This document shows positions 1-13,548 of a stretch of 64,000 nt of DNA, in pieces. The notes beneath the pieces are model-generated. The model ran no database searches. It saw only the letters and a list, made by a program, of their open reading frames with translations, and was not told where the DNA came from. Where the stretch lies: contig NZ_VTEX01000003.1 in NCBI RefSeq assembly GCF_008180865.1, positions 312,501-376,500 on the forward strand, given 5' to 3'. Origin of the DNA: Rossellomorea aquimaris. GTDB lineage: Bacteria; Bacillota; Bacilli; Bacillales; Bacillaceae_B. The position numbers and the translations under genes were made by a program. How positions within the stretch are numbered: the first letter of the stretch is position 1; each line of letters begins with the position of its first letter.

Positions 1-2
1 GT

Positions 3-185
3 CATCAGAATTCCTTTACATTAACCATTAAGACTAAAAATCAAGTTCTAGACATATTGAAATTCGTTCTGCCTTTTCTTAAAGTAGAAAAAAAGAGAAA
101 ACGTGCGGACTGGATCATTAAACATTATGATAGAGTAACAACTAGAAATGGGAAATACACTCCAGAATGTCTTAAGCAAAATTAA
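3..185 (+). CDS. LAGLIDADG-like homing endonuclease, C-terminal fragment (cut by window edge)
   Basis: An open frame enters from the left edge and stops at TAA 183-185, giving the last 60 residues of a protein. The readable part contains ILKFVLPFLKVEKKRK, then a basic stretch, RNGKYTPECLKQN and the stop. The pattern of a hydrophobic 'LPFL.V' segment, basic residues and a closing RNGKYTPE resembles the C-terminal end of single-chain LAGLIDADG-type endonucleases found beside bacterial and phage introns; this is recognition by eye. The catalytic motif would lie outside the window. The gene runs toward the 3' end of the intron-containing tmRNA gene and stops about 57 bp from it. It could instead be another DNA-binding protein of a mobile element inserted next to ssrA. 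Confidence 0.5.
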   Translation, partial: HQNSFTLTIKTKNQVLDILKFVLPFLKVEKKRKRADWIIKHYDRVTTRNGKYTPECLKQN

Positions 186-208
186 TATTTGAAGATGAGT
201 TTTTCAAA

Positions 209-247
209 TTATAAAAAATAAAAAACCACCAAATATGTATTTGGTGG
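209..247 (-). terminator. Rho-independent terminator of ssrA
   Basis: On the minus strand the arms CCACCAAATA and TATTTGGTGG (226-247) form a hairpin followed by a T-rich tract. The left arm reuses the last bases of the tmRNA, including its CCA end, so terminator and mature 3' end overlap. Confidence 0.85.
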
Positions 248-258
248 AGACGGTGGGA

Positions 259-533
259 CGTGCACTTCCATGCTTTCGACATGGCACTGACTATATCTTG
301 AACCTGTAGTAGAGGTCCTTTGGCGTATTATGCGAAATATAGATTTACCTGTTGAGAGATATAAATTCCGCATCCTAGTACTACCGAACTTCGGCAGCCT
401 ATAAGTCGATACACGGCTGTTGGATTGCTCCACATACCGCTCGGCATTGCCTTATCACACTGTGTGTGACTTAGGTTTCACCGATAAAGCCAAATTTTCA
501 CTTATGTGTTGCCACATAAGGCGACTATAACTA
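259..533 (-). mobile_element. Group I intron in the tmRNA T-loop (no ORF)
   Basis: This 275-nt insertion separates GGGTTCGAT (ending at 534) from TCCCACC (starting at 258). It has the marks of a group I intron. The upstream exon ends in U, and the intron ends in G. Intron bases 9-12 (GUCG) pair with exon CGAU, placing a U-G wobble at the splice site, and two further pairs close a short P1 loop. A textbook S element AAGATATAGTC lies at 289-299, with a matching R-like stretch ACTAGGATGCGG near 370-382. P- and Q-like elements (TATCGGTGAAA, AATCCAACAGCC) precede it. There is no coding frame of useful length inside, so any endonuclease would have to act in trans. Confidence 0.9.
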
Positions 534-753
534 ATCGAACCCACGTCCAGAAACATCGCCACTTAAGCGTCTACGAGCGTAGTCGATATATTCGCAAGTT
601 CACTGCAGCTTCTGCCTATCGACGGGCGTCCGTGCAGCTAGTCTGATTGGTCTCTTCCTTTGTCCTCAGACGGTGGACTCCGGCGTAGCCTACTAAGAGT
701 GAGTCCCTTACCCTACCACATAGGCGATGGAGGGAGGAACAGCTAAAGCGCTA

Positions 754-789
754 TTACGCAGCTAAAGCTAAGTTATTGTTAGTTTTGCC
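754..789 (-). CDS. tmRNA proteolysis-tag reading frame
   Basis: The resume codon GGC begins an 11-codon frame encoding GKTNNNLALAA followed by TAA and TAG in tandem. With the alanine carried by the tmRNA, the tag would be A-GKTNNNLALAA. The B. subtilis tag is AGKTNSFNQNVALAA, so the start (GKTN) and the LAA-type protease signal are conserved while the middle is shorter and asparagine-rich. The LAA end is what ClpXP-type proteases recognise. Confidence 0.9.
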   Translation of the reverse strand, partial: GKTNNNLALAA

Positions 790-976
790 AGTTATTATTG
801 GCTTTGACGTTTTATCGTGGACGATCCCCACGGCTCGCAACCTAAGCTCGAACTATCCCTGTCGAATCCGTAACGTCCCCATGATAGAAAGGGAAGAACG
901 GGAAAGAATAAGTTCAGCGTGTAAGTCACTTATTCAATTGTTCTTACAGCCGCTTGATTACCTCGCGACATCTACT

Positions 977-1004
977 AGTATAACAAATCCTGAGATAATT
1001 GCAA
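977..1004 (-). promoter_or_regulatory. Sigma-A promoter of ssrA
   Basis: Minus strand TTGCAA (999-1004), 16-bp spacer, TATACT (977-982). Transcription would start near 970, giving a roughly 90-nt 5' extension to be trimmed before the mature tmRNA end at 880. It lies between smpB and ssrA, so ssrA need not depend on smpB transcription. Confidence 0.6.
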
Positions 1005-1030
1005 ATGTCAGATTCCGGAAATCTGTACAA

Positions 1031-1501
1031 TTACATCCCTTTTTGACGCTGAGCCAGTTCTCTCTGAATAGAGCGGTTCGCTTCTTTTCGTTTCAGATCT
1101 TCACGTTTGTCATACTTCTTCTTACCACGGGCGAGACCGATCAGAAGCTTTGCTACACCATTTTTGATGTATAGCTTCAAAGGAACGATTGAGTACCCTG
1201 CTTCTTTGGAATCACCGATCAGTTTATTGATTTGCTTTTTATGAAGCAGGAGTTTACGTGTTCGGAGAGGTTCGTGATTGAATCGATTTCCTTGTTCATA
1301 TGGACTGATGTGCATATTATGAACGAAAATTTCTCCATTTTGGACACGGGCAAAAGAATCCTTCAAGTTTACACGGCCACCACGGATCGCTTTGATTTCT
1401 GTTCCTTGCAGCACAAGACCCGCCTCATATGTTTCTTCTACGGCATAGTCATGACGCGCTTTTTTGTTTTGGGCAATAAGCTTGCCTTCTCCCTTTGGCA
1501 T
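1031..1501 (-). CDS. smpB: SsrA-binding protein SmpB
   Basis: Encodes a 156-residue OB-fold protein that binds the tRNA-like part of tmRNA and brings it to stalled ribosomes. The sequence [14 protein letters not shown], then [18 protein letters not shown] and [20 protein letters not shown] closely matches Bacillus SmpB throughout, including the basic C-terminal tail (ending [11 protein letters not shown]) that enters the decoding site. A longer frame adds 12 residues upstream, but the ATG at 1501 has a strong AGGGGG about 6 nt ahead and gives exactly the family length, so I chose it. The partner RNA gene ssrA lies just downstream and rnr just upstream, a functional rescue-and-degradation cluster. 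Confidence 0.97.
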   Translation of the reverse strand: MPKGEGKLIAQNKKARHDYAVEETYEAGLVLQGTEIKAIRGGRVNLKDSFARVQNGEIFVHNMHISPYEQGNRFNHEPLRTRKLLLHKKQINKLIGDSKEAGYSIVPLKLYIKNGVAKLLIGLARGKKKYDKREDLKRKEANRSIQRELAQRQKGM

Positions 1502-1621
1502 TGGAATCCCCCTAGTCATTTCCGTTGGTTTACTCATTATTATCTCATATTCTCGAGAAAAATTGTATTGTTACACTTCGAAAAGAAAAGGAGCAAAGGT
1601 TATCCCATTGCCCCTGAACCT

Positions 1622-3964
1622 TTATTTCTTCTTTTTGCGTTTGCTTCGAGGTGCATTTTCAAAGTGTTTCTTATTCGTCTTTTTCTTCTTGTTGTTTTTC
1701 GGTGGACGCGTTGACCATTCCCCGTCCTTTTTTTGGTCTGAAGATCGATTCGATTTCCCACGGTCCGATTTTCCTTTATCAGAGCGGATCGAGCGGACAC
1801 GGTCTTCACGTTCCTTGCGATTATTCTTCATTCCTACGATTTCAAAGTCGATGGCTCGCTCATCTTTATTGACGCTCACGACACGAACTGTGATCTCGTC
1901 TCCGATCCGGAATACGTTTGCCGTTCTTTCACCGATCATGGCAAGATGACGCTCATCAAACCGGTAGTAGTCGTCCGTCATATAACTCACATGGACAAGA
2001 CCTTCGATTGTGTTAGGGAGTTCGACAAACATTCCGAAGTTCGTAACGGAACTGATGATACCGTCGTACTCTTCTCCCACTTTGTCTTCCATATATTCTG
2101 CTTTTTTCAGCTCATCTGTCTCACGTTCTGCATCTACCGCTCGTCGCTCGCGGCTTGACGTGTGCTCAGCGATATGACCCATTTGCGCGCCCCATTTTTC
2201 CCTTGTTGACTGATCAATCTTGCCTTCAATCAGGTAAGTCCTGATTAAGCGATGAACAATCAAGTCAGGGTAACGACGGATCGGTGATGTGAAATGAGTA
2301 TAGAACTCTGTCGCCAGTCCAAAGTGGCCTAAGCTTTCAGGATCGTATTTCGCTTGCTGCATGGACCGCAGCATCATTGTCGATACAACCATTTCTTCCG
2401 GCTGCCCTTGTACGTCCTCTACAATCTCCTGGAGAGCCCGTGGATGGATCGAATTGGCTGTACCTTTTACAATCAAGCCGAAATTTGTAATAAATTCGAA
2501 AAAGCGCTGCAGCTTATCTTCTTTCGGATCTTCATGGATACGATAGATGAACGGTACTTCCATCCAGTGGAAATGCTCAGCAACCGTCTCATTTGCCACT
2601 AACATGAACTCCTCGATCAGCTTTTCGGCTACCGAACGTTCACGCAGGACCACATCCGTCGGTTCTCCTTCTTCATCGACAAGCACTTTCGCTTCTTTGA
2701 AATCAAAGTCGATGGCTCCACGTTTCATGCGTTTCGTACGGAGAACCTGTGCCAAGTCTTCCATTTCCTCGAACATCGTTACCAAAGGCTCGTATTTTTT
2801 ACGAAGTTCTTCATCTTTATCCACAAGAATCTTATTCACATCTGAATATGTCATTCGTTCGGTTGTTTTAATGACGCTTTGGAAGATTTCGTGTTTCACG
2901 ACATCCCCGTCAGGTGAAATCTCCATATCACATGATAGAGTCAAACGGTCCACCTTGGGATTAAGAGAACAAATACCGTTTGATAATCGGTGCGGAATCA
3001 TTGGGATGACCCGGTCGACCAAGTATACGGATGTACCTCTATCAAAAGCCTCCTGGTCAATCGGAGAGCTTTCTTTTACATAATACGTTACGTCAGCAAT
3101 ATGTACCCCAAGCTTATAGTTTCCATTGGCAAGCTTCGTTACAGTCACAGCATCATCCAAGTCCTTGGCGTCAGCACCATCAATCGTCACGATCGTCTGG
3201 TCACGCAGATCTTTTCGATTCGGGATTTCTGATTCATCGATTTCACTTGGCACATTATTCGCCTGATCCATGACTACTTCAGGGAATTCGATGTCAATCC
3301 CGTGTTTGTGGATGATAGAGAGGATATCGACTCCGGGATCATTTTTATGACCAAGGATTTCAATGACCTCACCCTCTGCACTCTTGCGCCCTTCAGGATA
3401 GGAAGTTAATTTCACGACGACCTTATGTCCTTCCGTTGCACCCATTTGAGCAGACTTTGGGATAAAGATATCACTCGCAAACTTCTTATCATCCGGAATG
3501 ACGAATCCAAAATGTTTACTTTCCGTGAACGTCCCAACCATTTGGTCGACACCGCGCTCTACGATTCTTACAACGGTTCCTTCTCTTCTGGAACCTGAAG
3601 AAGAAGTAGACACTCTTACTAATACTATATCGCCGTGCATGGCGTTATTCGTTTCATTAGGAGGGATGAAGATATCGTCCATTCCTGATTCTTCCGGTAT
3701 CACAAACGCAAATCCTTTTGCATGAGCGGATACTTTCCCTCTTACCAGATTCATTTTTTCAGGTAAGCCGTAGCGATTACTTCTTGTGCGTACGACCAGC
3801 CCTTTCTCTTCCATTACGACAAGAGCCTTTACGAATTCCTTGAAGTTCGTGGACCCTTCAATTCCGAATGCTTCTTCAAGCTCCTGTACCGTCAATGGCT
3901 TGTATGCTTCTTCCTTCATGTAGGAAAGGAGCCTATCCACATGCTCTTTAATATTTTCGTCCAT
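1622..3964 (-). CDS. rnr: Ribonuclease R
   Basis: Encodes a 780-residue processive 3'-to-5' exoribonuclease that degrades structured RNA, including the non-stop mRNAs freed by tmRNA. The N-terminal winged-helix region (about 1-70) and cold-shock domains precede the RNB catalytic domain, which shows [14 protein letters not shown] with the clustered metal-binding aspartates and [14 protein letters not shown]. An S1 domain (near [21 protein letters not shown]) follows, then a lysine-rich tail ending KRKKKK. Length and sequence match B. subtilis RNase R. The start has AGGAGGG 6 nt upstream. It sits 27 bp after est and 120 bp before smpB, probably in one transcript. Confidence 0.97.
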   Translation of the reverse strand: MDENIKEHVDRLLSYMKEEAYKPLTVQELEEAFGIEGSTNFKEFVKALVVMEEKGLVVRTRSNRYGLPEKMNLVRGKVSAHAKGFAFVIPEESGMDDIFIPPNETNNAMHGDIVLVRVSTSSSGSRREGTVVRIVERGVDQMVGTFTESKHFGFVIPDDKKFASDIFIPKSAQMGATEGHKVVVKLTSYPEGRKSAEGEVIEILGHKNDPGVDILSIIHKHGIDIEFPEVVMDQANNVPSEIDESEIPNRKDLRDQTIVTIDGADAKDLDDAVTVTKLANGNYKLGVHIADVTYYVKESSPIDQEAFDRGTSVYLVDRVIPMIPHRLSNGICSLNPKVDRLTLSCDMEISPDGDVVKHEIFQSVIKTTERMTYSDVNKILVDKDEELRKKYEPLVTMFEEMEDLAQVLRTKRMKRGAIDFDFKEAKVLVDEEGEPTDVVLRERSVAEKLIEEFMLVANETVAEHFHWMEVPFIYRIHEDPKEDKLQRFFEFITNFGLIVKGTANSIHPRALQEIVEDVQGQPEEMVVSTMMLRSMQQAKYDPESLGHFGLATEFYTHFTSPIRRYPDLIVHRLIRTYLIEGKIDQSTREKWGAQMGHIAEHTSSRERRAVDAERETDELKKAEYMEDKVGEEYDGIISSVTNFGMFVELPNTIEGLVHVSYMTDDYYRFDERHLAMIGERTANVFRIGDEITVRVVSVNKDERAIDFEIVGMKNNRKEREDRVRSIRSDKGKSDRGKSNRSSDQKKDGEWSTRPPKNNKKKKTNKKHFENAPRSKRKKKK

Positions 3965-3991
3965 GACAATCCCTCCTGATCATCGAATTCA

Positions 3992-4738
3992 TCAAACCGT
4001 CCAGTCCAATTTCTCTAAGAAACCGTAGACGTCTTCATGAAGCTGTTCTTTTTCTTTATCTAATGTAATCACATGACCGGACTCTTCGTACCACTTAATG
4101 TCTTTGTCATCGGATTCAACGTTATCATAGATGATATTCGCAGAATCCGTATTGATCATATGGTCATGCCTTGCCTGTACCACAAACGTCGGTGAATAGA
4201 TCATATCCACATTTTCACGCACGTCTGCAATCAATTCCTGCAGGGCCTTCAATGTATTCATCGGCGTTTTCTTAAACTCTTCTATTTCTTTTTCAATTTG
4301 TTCTTCAGGTTTTCCTTCAAATTTCTTAAATTCACGGGCGTAATCCACGACCCCTTTATACATGACTTCTTCACTTTTTATATACATCGGCGCACACATA
4401 GGGACAATACCCTTTACAGGTACAGTGTAACCTAATTTAAGAGAAAATACCCCTCCAAGTGAAAGGCCGGCAACCGCAATCTCTTCATACCCCTTACTCT
4501 TTAAAAGCTCATATCCGTCCATGACATCCTGCCACCAATCTTCAGGTCCTGTATGAACCAATTCTTCTGGTGGTACACCATGTCCCTTATAGTGAGGGGC
4601 ATGGGATGAATAGCCTTTCTTTTCTAAGTAACGGCCCAGCATCCGGACGTCAGCGGAATTCCCAGTGAATCCGTGAAGTAATAAAACGGCACGGGGACCT
4701 GCTTCAAAGGTGAATGGTTTTGGTAATACGGTTTTCAT
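3992..4738 (-). CDS. est: Carboxylesterase, Est30/YvaK type
   Basis: A 248-residue alpha/beta hydrolase expected to cleave short- to medium-chain carboxylic esters in the cytoplasm. The oxyanion-hole region LLLHGFTGN, the nucleophile elbow GLSLGG (Ser93), Asp192 (in RHDHM) and His222 ([10 protein letters not shown]) form the catalytic triad in the expected order. The sequence matches the monoglyceride-lipase-like esterases that sit between secG and rnr in Bacillus; natural substrate unknown. RBS AAGGAG is 9 nt before ATG. The upstream region carries four regularly spaced palindromes that could control it. Confidence 0.9.
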   Translation of the reverse strand: MKTVLPKPFTFEAGPRAVLLLHGFTGNSADVRMLGRYLEKKGYSSHAPHYKGHGVPPEELVHTGPEDWWQDVMDGYELLKSKGYEEIAVAGLSLGGVFSLKLGYTVPVKGIVPMCAPMYIKSEEVMYKGVVDYAREFKKFEGKPEEQIEKEIEEFKKTPMNTLKALQELIADVRENVDMIYSPTFVVQARHDHMINTDSANIIYDNVESDDKDIKWYEESGHVITLDKEKEQLHEDVYGFLEKLDWTV

Positions 4739-4763
4739 AGCTAGTGACTCCTTTTATCTGATT

Positions 4764-4944
4764 TTAAACAAACGTTTGATTAGTTGATTGGAACCTTGAG
4801 TTGTAGGGCCTCAACCTGTTAAACGTTTGTTTAAATGATTTCTTTATGTAATGGGATTTTCAATTGATTTTTGTTAAACAAACGTTTGATTAGTTGTGAG
4901 AAAGCTTGATATCACAAGCTTATTTCTCTTAAACGATCGTTTAG
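4764..4944. repeat. Four 16-bp palindromes spaced exactly 55 bp apart
   Basis: Sites at 4764-4779 and 4874-4889 read TTAAACAAACGTTTGA. The site at 4819-4834 reads TTAAACAAACGTTTAA on the minus strand, and 4929-4944 reads TTAAACGATCGTTTAG. Each spacer is 39 bp with unrelated sequence, so centres fall at 4771.5, 4826.5, 4881.5 and 4936.5. Sites 1 and 3 share seven further bases (TTAGTTG). The pattern TTAAAC-N4-GTTTRA resembles operators of TetR-like dimers. The array sits directly upstream of est. The rest of the 4739-5436 gap holds an element fragment (5312-5360) and the secG terminator; I see no gene in it. Confidence 0.8.
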
Positions 4945-5311
4945 CTCACTCTTCTTCTCTATTTTTAGCAAACATTGGTCAGACAATCCAATATTTCGCT
5001 TAAAAAAACAGTTTAGTTTTTGTTTCAAAGCTCTTTTGTAAGATTCCCGTCGAAAGAGTGAGTACTGGTTGATTTCCGCTCCAATCAATTTTCTAAGCAT
5101 GAAATTATAAACTAATAAATATGTCATCATTTTTCAAAAAAAGCTTTTTTCCATCGTATGTATAAGTACATTTCAAATTATAGTAGATACACTAATTCTT
5201 TCGAGTGTTTGTTGTCTCTTCTTTGCTAAAATTGCCTTGTGTAATATGAAGTATATTTCTAATTGGATTGTTTTTCGACACTTTTAGCTCTGTCACGCAC
5301 ACCCCACACCA

Positions 5312-5362
5312 ACAAGCAAGCCCTTATTGACAGAGCCTAAGCAGATCATAAGTTCATAAATT
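5312..5362 (+). repeat. Fragment of the composite intergenic element (TTGACAG end)
   Basis: The stretch AGCAAGCCCTTATTGACAG, then AGCCTAAGCAGATC, matches the terminal part of the larger repeats at 63632-63665 and (reverse strand) 28143-28170. Only this end is recognisable; the stem-forming part is missing. Confidence 0.45.
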
Positions 5363-5398
5363 AAAAAATAATCTTTAAGAATTAATCATGTTTAAATA

Positions 5399-5430
5399 AA
5401 AAAACCTGACCTTAATGATCAGGTTTTTTG
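5399..5430 (-). terminator. Terminator downstream of secG
   Basis: Arms AACCTGA (5403-5409) and TCAGGTT (5419-5425), followed on the minus strand by a T run. It lies just past the secG stop. Confidence 0.85.
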
Positions 5431-5436
5431 TACGTA

Positions 5437-5664
5437 TTAGATAGCTACGATGGCAATGGTTAGTACGAAGAATAGTACCGATAATACGATTGTAATTCTG
5501 TGAAGTACTAAGTCAATACCACGAGCTTTTTGTTTTCCGAAAAGTTGTTCTGCACCACCAGAGATGGCCCCTGAAAGTCCAGCACTTTTACCTGACTGTA
5601 GTAATACAATGGCGATAAGTGCGATTGATACAATAATAAGTAAAGTGACTAATAAAGTGTGCAT
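5437..5664 (-). CDS. secG: Preprotein translocase subunit SecG
   Basis: A 75-residue protein with two membrane helices (about 2-21 and 51-73) joined by a cytoplasmic loop containing [19 protein letters not shown], the SecG signature. It is the non-essential third subunit of the SecYEG channel and helps SecA-driven export. The start at 5664 is chosen over a longer frame because AGGAGG lies 8 nt upstream and the result matches the B. subtilis length. The gene is monocistronic or leads into est, with a terminator in between. Confidence 0.95.
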   Translation of the reverse strand: MHTLLVTLLIIVSIALIAIVLLQSGKSAGLSGAISGGAEQLFGKQKARGIDLVLHRITIVLSVLFFVLTIAIVAI

Positions 5665-5701
5665 GAGTCCCACCTCCTGATACGAACATAACATTACTAC
5701 T

Positions 5702-5731
5702 AGTTTACCATAGGGATTATGCAGTGGACAA
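5702..5731 (-). promoter_or_regulatory. Possible sigma-A promoter of secG
   Basis: Minus strand TTGTCC (5726-5731), 18-bp spacer, TAAACT (5702-5707), about 40 bp before the secG start. The -35 box is weak. Confidence 0.4.
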
Positions 5732-5914
5732 GGTAATATTGTTTGAATTGTGGAAAGAGTTGGTTATGGGAATTAGAGTGTGCATCGGTGTGGATTGAGA
5801 TTCGATGTGCGTTTCGTTTTTGGGATTATATGTTAATCGGCCGGATTTTCAAAAAAACAGCTCTATTTTCATCAGACCCCTCCTTCAACCTGAGATCATC
5901 ATACGAATTCATGT

Positions 5915-5952
5915 CAAAAAAAGCAGCCCCATCCAAAGACGGGACTGCTTTT
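5915..5952 (-). terminator. Terminator of the glycolytic operon
   Basis: Just after the eno stop, minus strand AAAAGCAGTCCC pairs with GGGGCTGCTTTT (with one wobble), followed by Ts. It closes the cggR-eno transcript. Confidence 0.85.
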
Positions 5953-5965
5953 CAAATTGCTTGTA

Positions 5966-7258
<1,293 letters not shown>

Positions 7259-7271
7259 TTAGAATCTCTCC

Positions 7272-10808
<3,537 letters not shown>

Positions 10809-10873
10809 CGTAAAAGGCCTCCTTTAGTTTTCAATTTCTACATCTTTTTCAAAAAAATAGAAATAGCAATAAG

Positions 10874-10906
10874 AAAAGGGAGAGGGGAATCTTCCCCGCT
10901 CCCCTT
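10874..10906 (-). promoter_or_regulatory. GC-rich hairpin in the gap-pgk intergenic region
   Basis: Minus strand AAGGGGAGCGGGGA pairs with TCCCCTCTCCCTT, followed by a weak T-rich stretch. It may be a partial terminator or an mRNA-end stabiliser separating gap from the rest of the operon. Confidence 0.5.
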
Positions 10907-10918
10907 CATCACATCTTC

Positions 10919-10947
10919 ATTATAGATGGTGGGACAAAATTTATCCA
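10919..10947 (-). promoter_or_regulatory. Possible internal promoter upstream of pgk
   Basis: Minus strand TATAAT (10919-10924) with TGGATA 17 bp upstream. The -10 is perfect and the -35 weak. B. subtilis has an internal constitutive promoter at this place, which supports the call. Confidence 0.45.
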
Positions 10948-10990
10948 TCAATCACCATGCTAATGATGTCAATTTACAAAACTTTATCGA

Positions 10991-12013
<1,023 letters not shown>

Positions 12014-12053
12014 TTAGATAGTTAAGGATGATTTTTTTATATTTCAAAAGGGC

Positions 12054-13073
12054 TTACCCTTTTAAAAGCTCTCTTGCGGCTCCCTCATCCGTGATGAGCA
12101 CGGTTTTCGGTGGAGCACTCTTCATATACGCCCGAATCGCTTTCGCTTTCGAGTTGCCGCCTGCGACGGCGATGACGCTTTCGATGTGACTTAAATCTTC
12201 TAATTGCAGGCCGATCGTTGGCACCTTATGTACCACTTCACCCGCTTCGTTAAAATAATACCCAAATGCCTCCCCGACAGCATGACCATCTGTGATCTTC
12301 TCAAAGTCTTCATCAGTGGTCTTTCGTCTTTCAGCCATTGTGATAGCATCTCCAATCCCATGGAGAACCATGTTAGCCGATTTGATCAAATTCAAAACTT
12401 CTTTGATCATCGGTTCTTTCAAGAAGGACTTGTATACTTCTTTACTAACCTGATCCGGCACATATAAAACTCGATGTCGCGTTCTCGTATGCTCAGCCAT
12501 CTTGGCACATATGGTGTTAGCCTGGTTTTTAACGTCTTCTCCAATTCCACCCCGAGCAGGAACAAACAAGGTAGAGTCAGAGAAATCCGGTGTAAGCACC
12601 TCTGCTACAGCGGCCATCGTCGAGCCTCCAGTCACAGCGATGATAGTATTTCCTTTCAGGCGATGTTTCATACTAGAAGCTGATGCACGCCCTAATTCTT
12701 CTTTTACCCAAGGAGACTCATCACTATTCCCAGGAACGATTACAATTTCATGAAGATTAAGTAAAGATTTTAATTCCTGCTCCATTACGTTGATTCCTGA
12801 AACTTCTCTCATCATACTTTCAAGGCTTTCCAAAAGCTGAATGCCATCCTCCGTCATGATCATTCCAGAGGTTTTGATATCAATGAGATCTTGGTTATTC
12901 AGGAACTCCACTTCGCTTCTCAGTACACGTTCGGTCAGGCCCATGTTCTGAGCAAGACTTCTGCGTCCGACAGGCTGCATGAACCGGATGGAACGAAGAA
13001 TTTGATGCCTTTTTTGCATAACTTCAAGCAGGTCAGGTAATAATCGCTTTTGTATGTCAATTAAAGATTCCAT
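12054..13073 (-). CDS. cggR: Central glycolytic genes regulator CggR
   Basis: A 339-residue SorC/DeoR-family repressor. An N-terminal helix-turn-helix region (about 30-80, containing GRRSLAQNMGLTERVLRSEV) is followed by a sugar-phosphate-binding domain with VTGGSTMAAVAEV, FVPARGGIGEDV and VAGGNSKAKAI. In B. subtilis fructose-1,6-bisphosphate releases it from its operator. I use the ATG at 13073, six codons inside the longest frame, because AAGGAG lies 9 nt upstream and homologues begin similarly. It is the first gene of the gap operon and has its own operator upstream at 13111-13150. Confidence 0.95.
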   Translation of the reverse strand: MESLIDIQKRLLPDLLEVMQKRHQILRSIRFMQPVGRRSLAQNMGLTERVLRSEVEFLNNQDLIDIKTSGMIMTEDGIQLLESLESMMREVSGINVMEQELKSLLNLHEIVIVPGNSDESPWVKEELGRASASSMKHRLKGNTIIAVTGGSTMAAVAEVLTPDFSDSTLFVPARGGIGEDVKNQANTICAKMAEHTRTRHRVLYVPDQVSKEVYKSFLKEPMIKEVLNLIKSANMVLHGIGDAITMAERRKTTDEDFEKITDGHAVGEAFGYYFNEAGEVVHKVPTIGLQLEDLSHIESVIAVAGGNSKAKAIRAYMKSAPPKTVLITDEGAARELLKG

Positions 13074-13110
13074 AGATAAAAGCTCCTTCAAATGAAGTGC
13101 GTGGATGTGA

Positions 13111-13150
13111 TGGACTATAAAAGTCCCACCTAGACATATTATGTCCCACT
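13111..13150 (-). promoter_or_regulatory. CggR operator (two direct half-repeats)
   Basis: The minus strand carries two direct copies of TGGGAC-N6-(T/A)GTC, TGGGACATAATATGTC and TGGGACTTTTATAGTC, the layout known for B. subtilis CggR sites. It lies about 30 bp downstream of the expected transcription start, so CggR would block elongating polymerase. Confidence 0.85.
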
Positions 13151-13186
13151 ACCTCCAAAAAAAATTCATCCCTGCTTTCAAAATTC

Positions 13187-13215
13187 ATTTTATCAGGGTA
13201 TGAATCGTAATTCAA
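13187..13215 (-). promoter_or_regulatory. Sigma-A promoter of the cggR-gap-pgk-tpi-gpmI-eno operon
   Basis: Minus strand TTGAAT (13210-13215), 17-bp spacer, TAAAAT (13187-13192). It overlaps the space before the glutaredoxin-like gene and is followed by the CggR operator. Confidence 0.7.
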
Positions 13216-13222
13216 CTAGAAA

Positions 13223-13468
13223 CTATCGGGTTTTTTCATGTAAACGCTTGCTTAGCGTAAAATAATCAATTTGCCCATATTGAAGGATTTCACCTTCCAT
13301 CTCCACGACTGGAATCATCAAACCGAAACGTTCTGTCAAATCGTCACTTTCATCAATGTCGATTTCTTTTATTTCGAATCCAAGTTCATCCTCAAGTAAC
13401 TTTAATGTAATTTTTGCGTCTTGGCATAGTCCGCATTGGTTTCGTGTATAGAATAGGACTTGTTTCAT
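13223..13468 (-). CDS. Glutaredoxin-like thiol-disulfide protein
   Basis: An 81-residue single-domain thioredoxin-fold protein. The N-terminus KQVLFYTRNQCGLC has the CxxC redox site right after the first beta strand, and IPVVEMEGEIL supplies the cis-proline region. It resembles the short glutaredoxin/DUF836-type proteins found next to cggR or sigL in Bacillaceae. The physiological partner is unknown. It ends only 8 bp before the cggR operon promoter begins. Confidence 0.8.
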   Translation of the reverse strand: MKQVLFYTRNQCGLCQDAKITLKLLEDELGFEIKEIDIDESDDLTERFGLMIPVVEMEGEILQYGQIDYFTLSKRLHEKTR

Positions 13469-13506
13469 GTTGGAGCCTCGCTTTTTTAATGGTTAAGAAT
13501 TGGGTT

Positions 13507-13544
13507 TGTACCAGGTACAAGATGGTTGGAATGTACCTGGTACA
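13507..13544 (-). repeat. Double palindrome after the sigL stop codon
   Basis: TGTACCAGGTACA (13507-13519) and TGTACCTGGTACA (13532-13544) are exact reverse complements forming a 13-bp stem with a 12-nt loop. Each arm is itself nearly palindromic. It begins 4 nt after the sigL stop and has no T run. Confidence 0.8.
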
Positions 13545-13548
13545 CCCT

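Larger units (their letters stand above)
242..880 (-). ncRNA. ssrA: tmRNA (transfer-messenger RNA), interrupted by a group I intron
   Basis: The 5' end reads GGGGACGTTACGGATTCGAC and the 3' end ends GTCTCCACCA. The two pair as an alanine-tRNA-like acceptor stem (GGGGAC with GUCUCC). With the intron at 259-533 removed, the RNA would be 364 nt, close to the usual Bacillus length. The spliced T-arm would be GTGGG-TTCGATT-CCCAC, a correct 5-bp stem with a 7-nt loop. The tag reading frame is at 754-789. The RNA charges with alanine, enters stalled ribosomes with SmpB, and adds a degradation tag. smpB and rnr lie directly upstream on the same strand, the usual Bacillus arrangement. Confidence 0.95.

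Noticed and set aside
209-433. A 74-codon frame inside the tmRNA intron as an intron-encoded protein
   Set aside because: It begins in the intron core and reads out past the tmRNA end through the terminator, with no endonuclease motif.
776-1174. A 132-codon plus-strand frame over tmRNA and smpB
   Set aside because: It is antisense to two well-identified genes and has no protein similarity; a shadow frame.
4764-4944. CRISPR-like array (16-bp repeats, 39-bp spacers)
   Set aside because: Repeats are too short, occur in both orientations and vary, and no cas genes are near. An operator array fits better.
4912-5130. A 72-codon minus-strand frame upstream of est
   Set aside because: It runs through one of the palindromic sites, has no clear ribosome site and resembles no family I know; probably chance.
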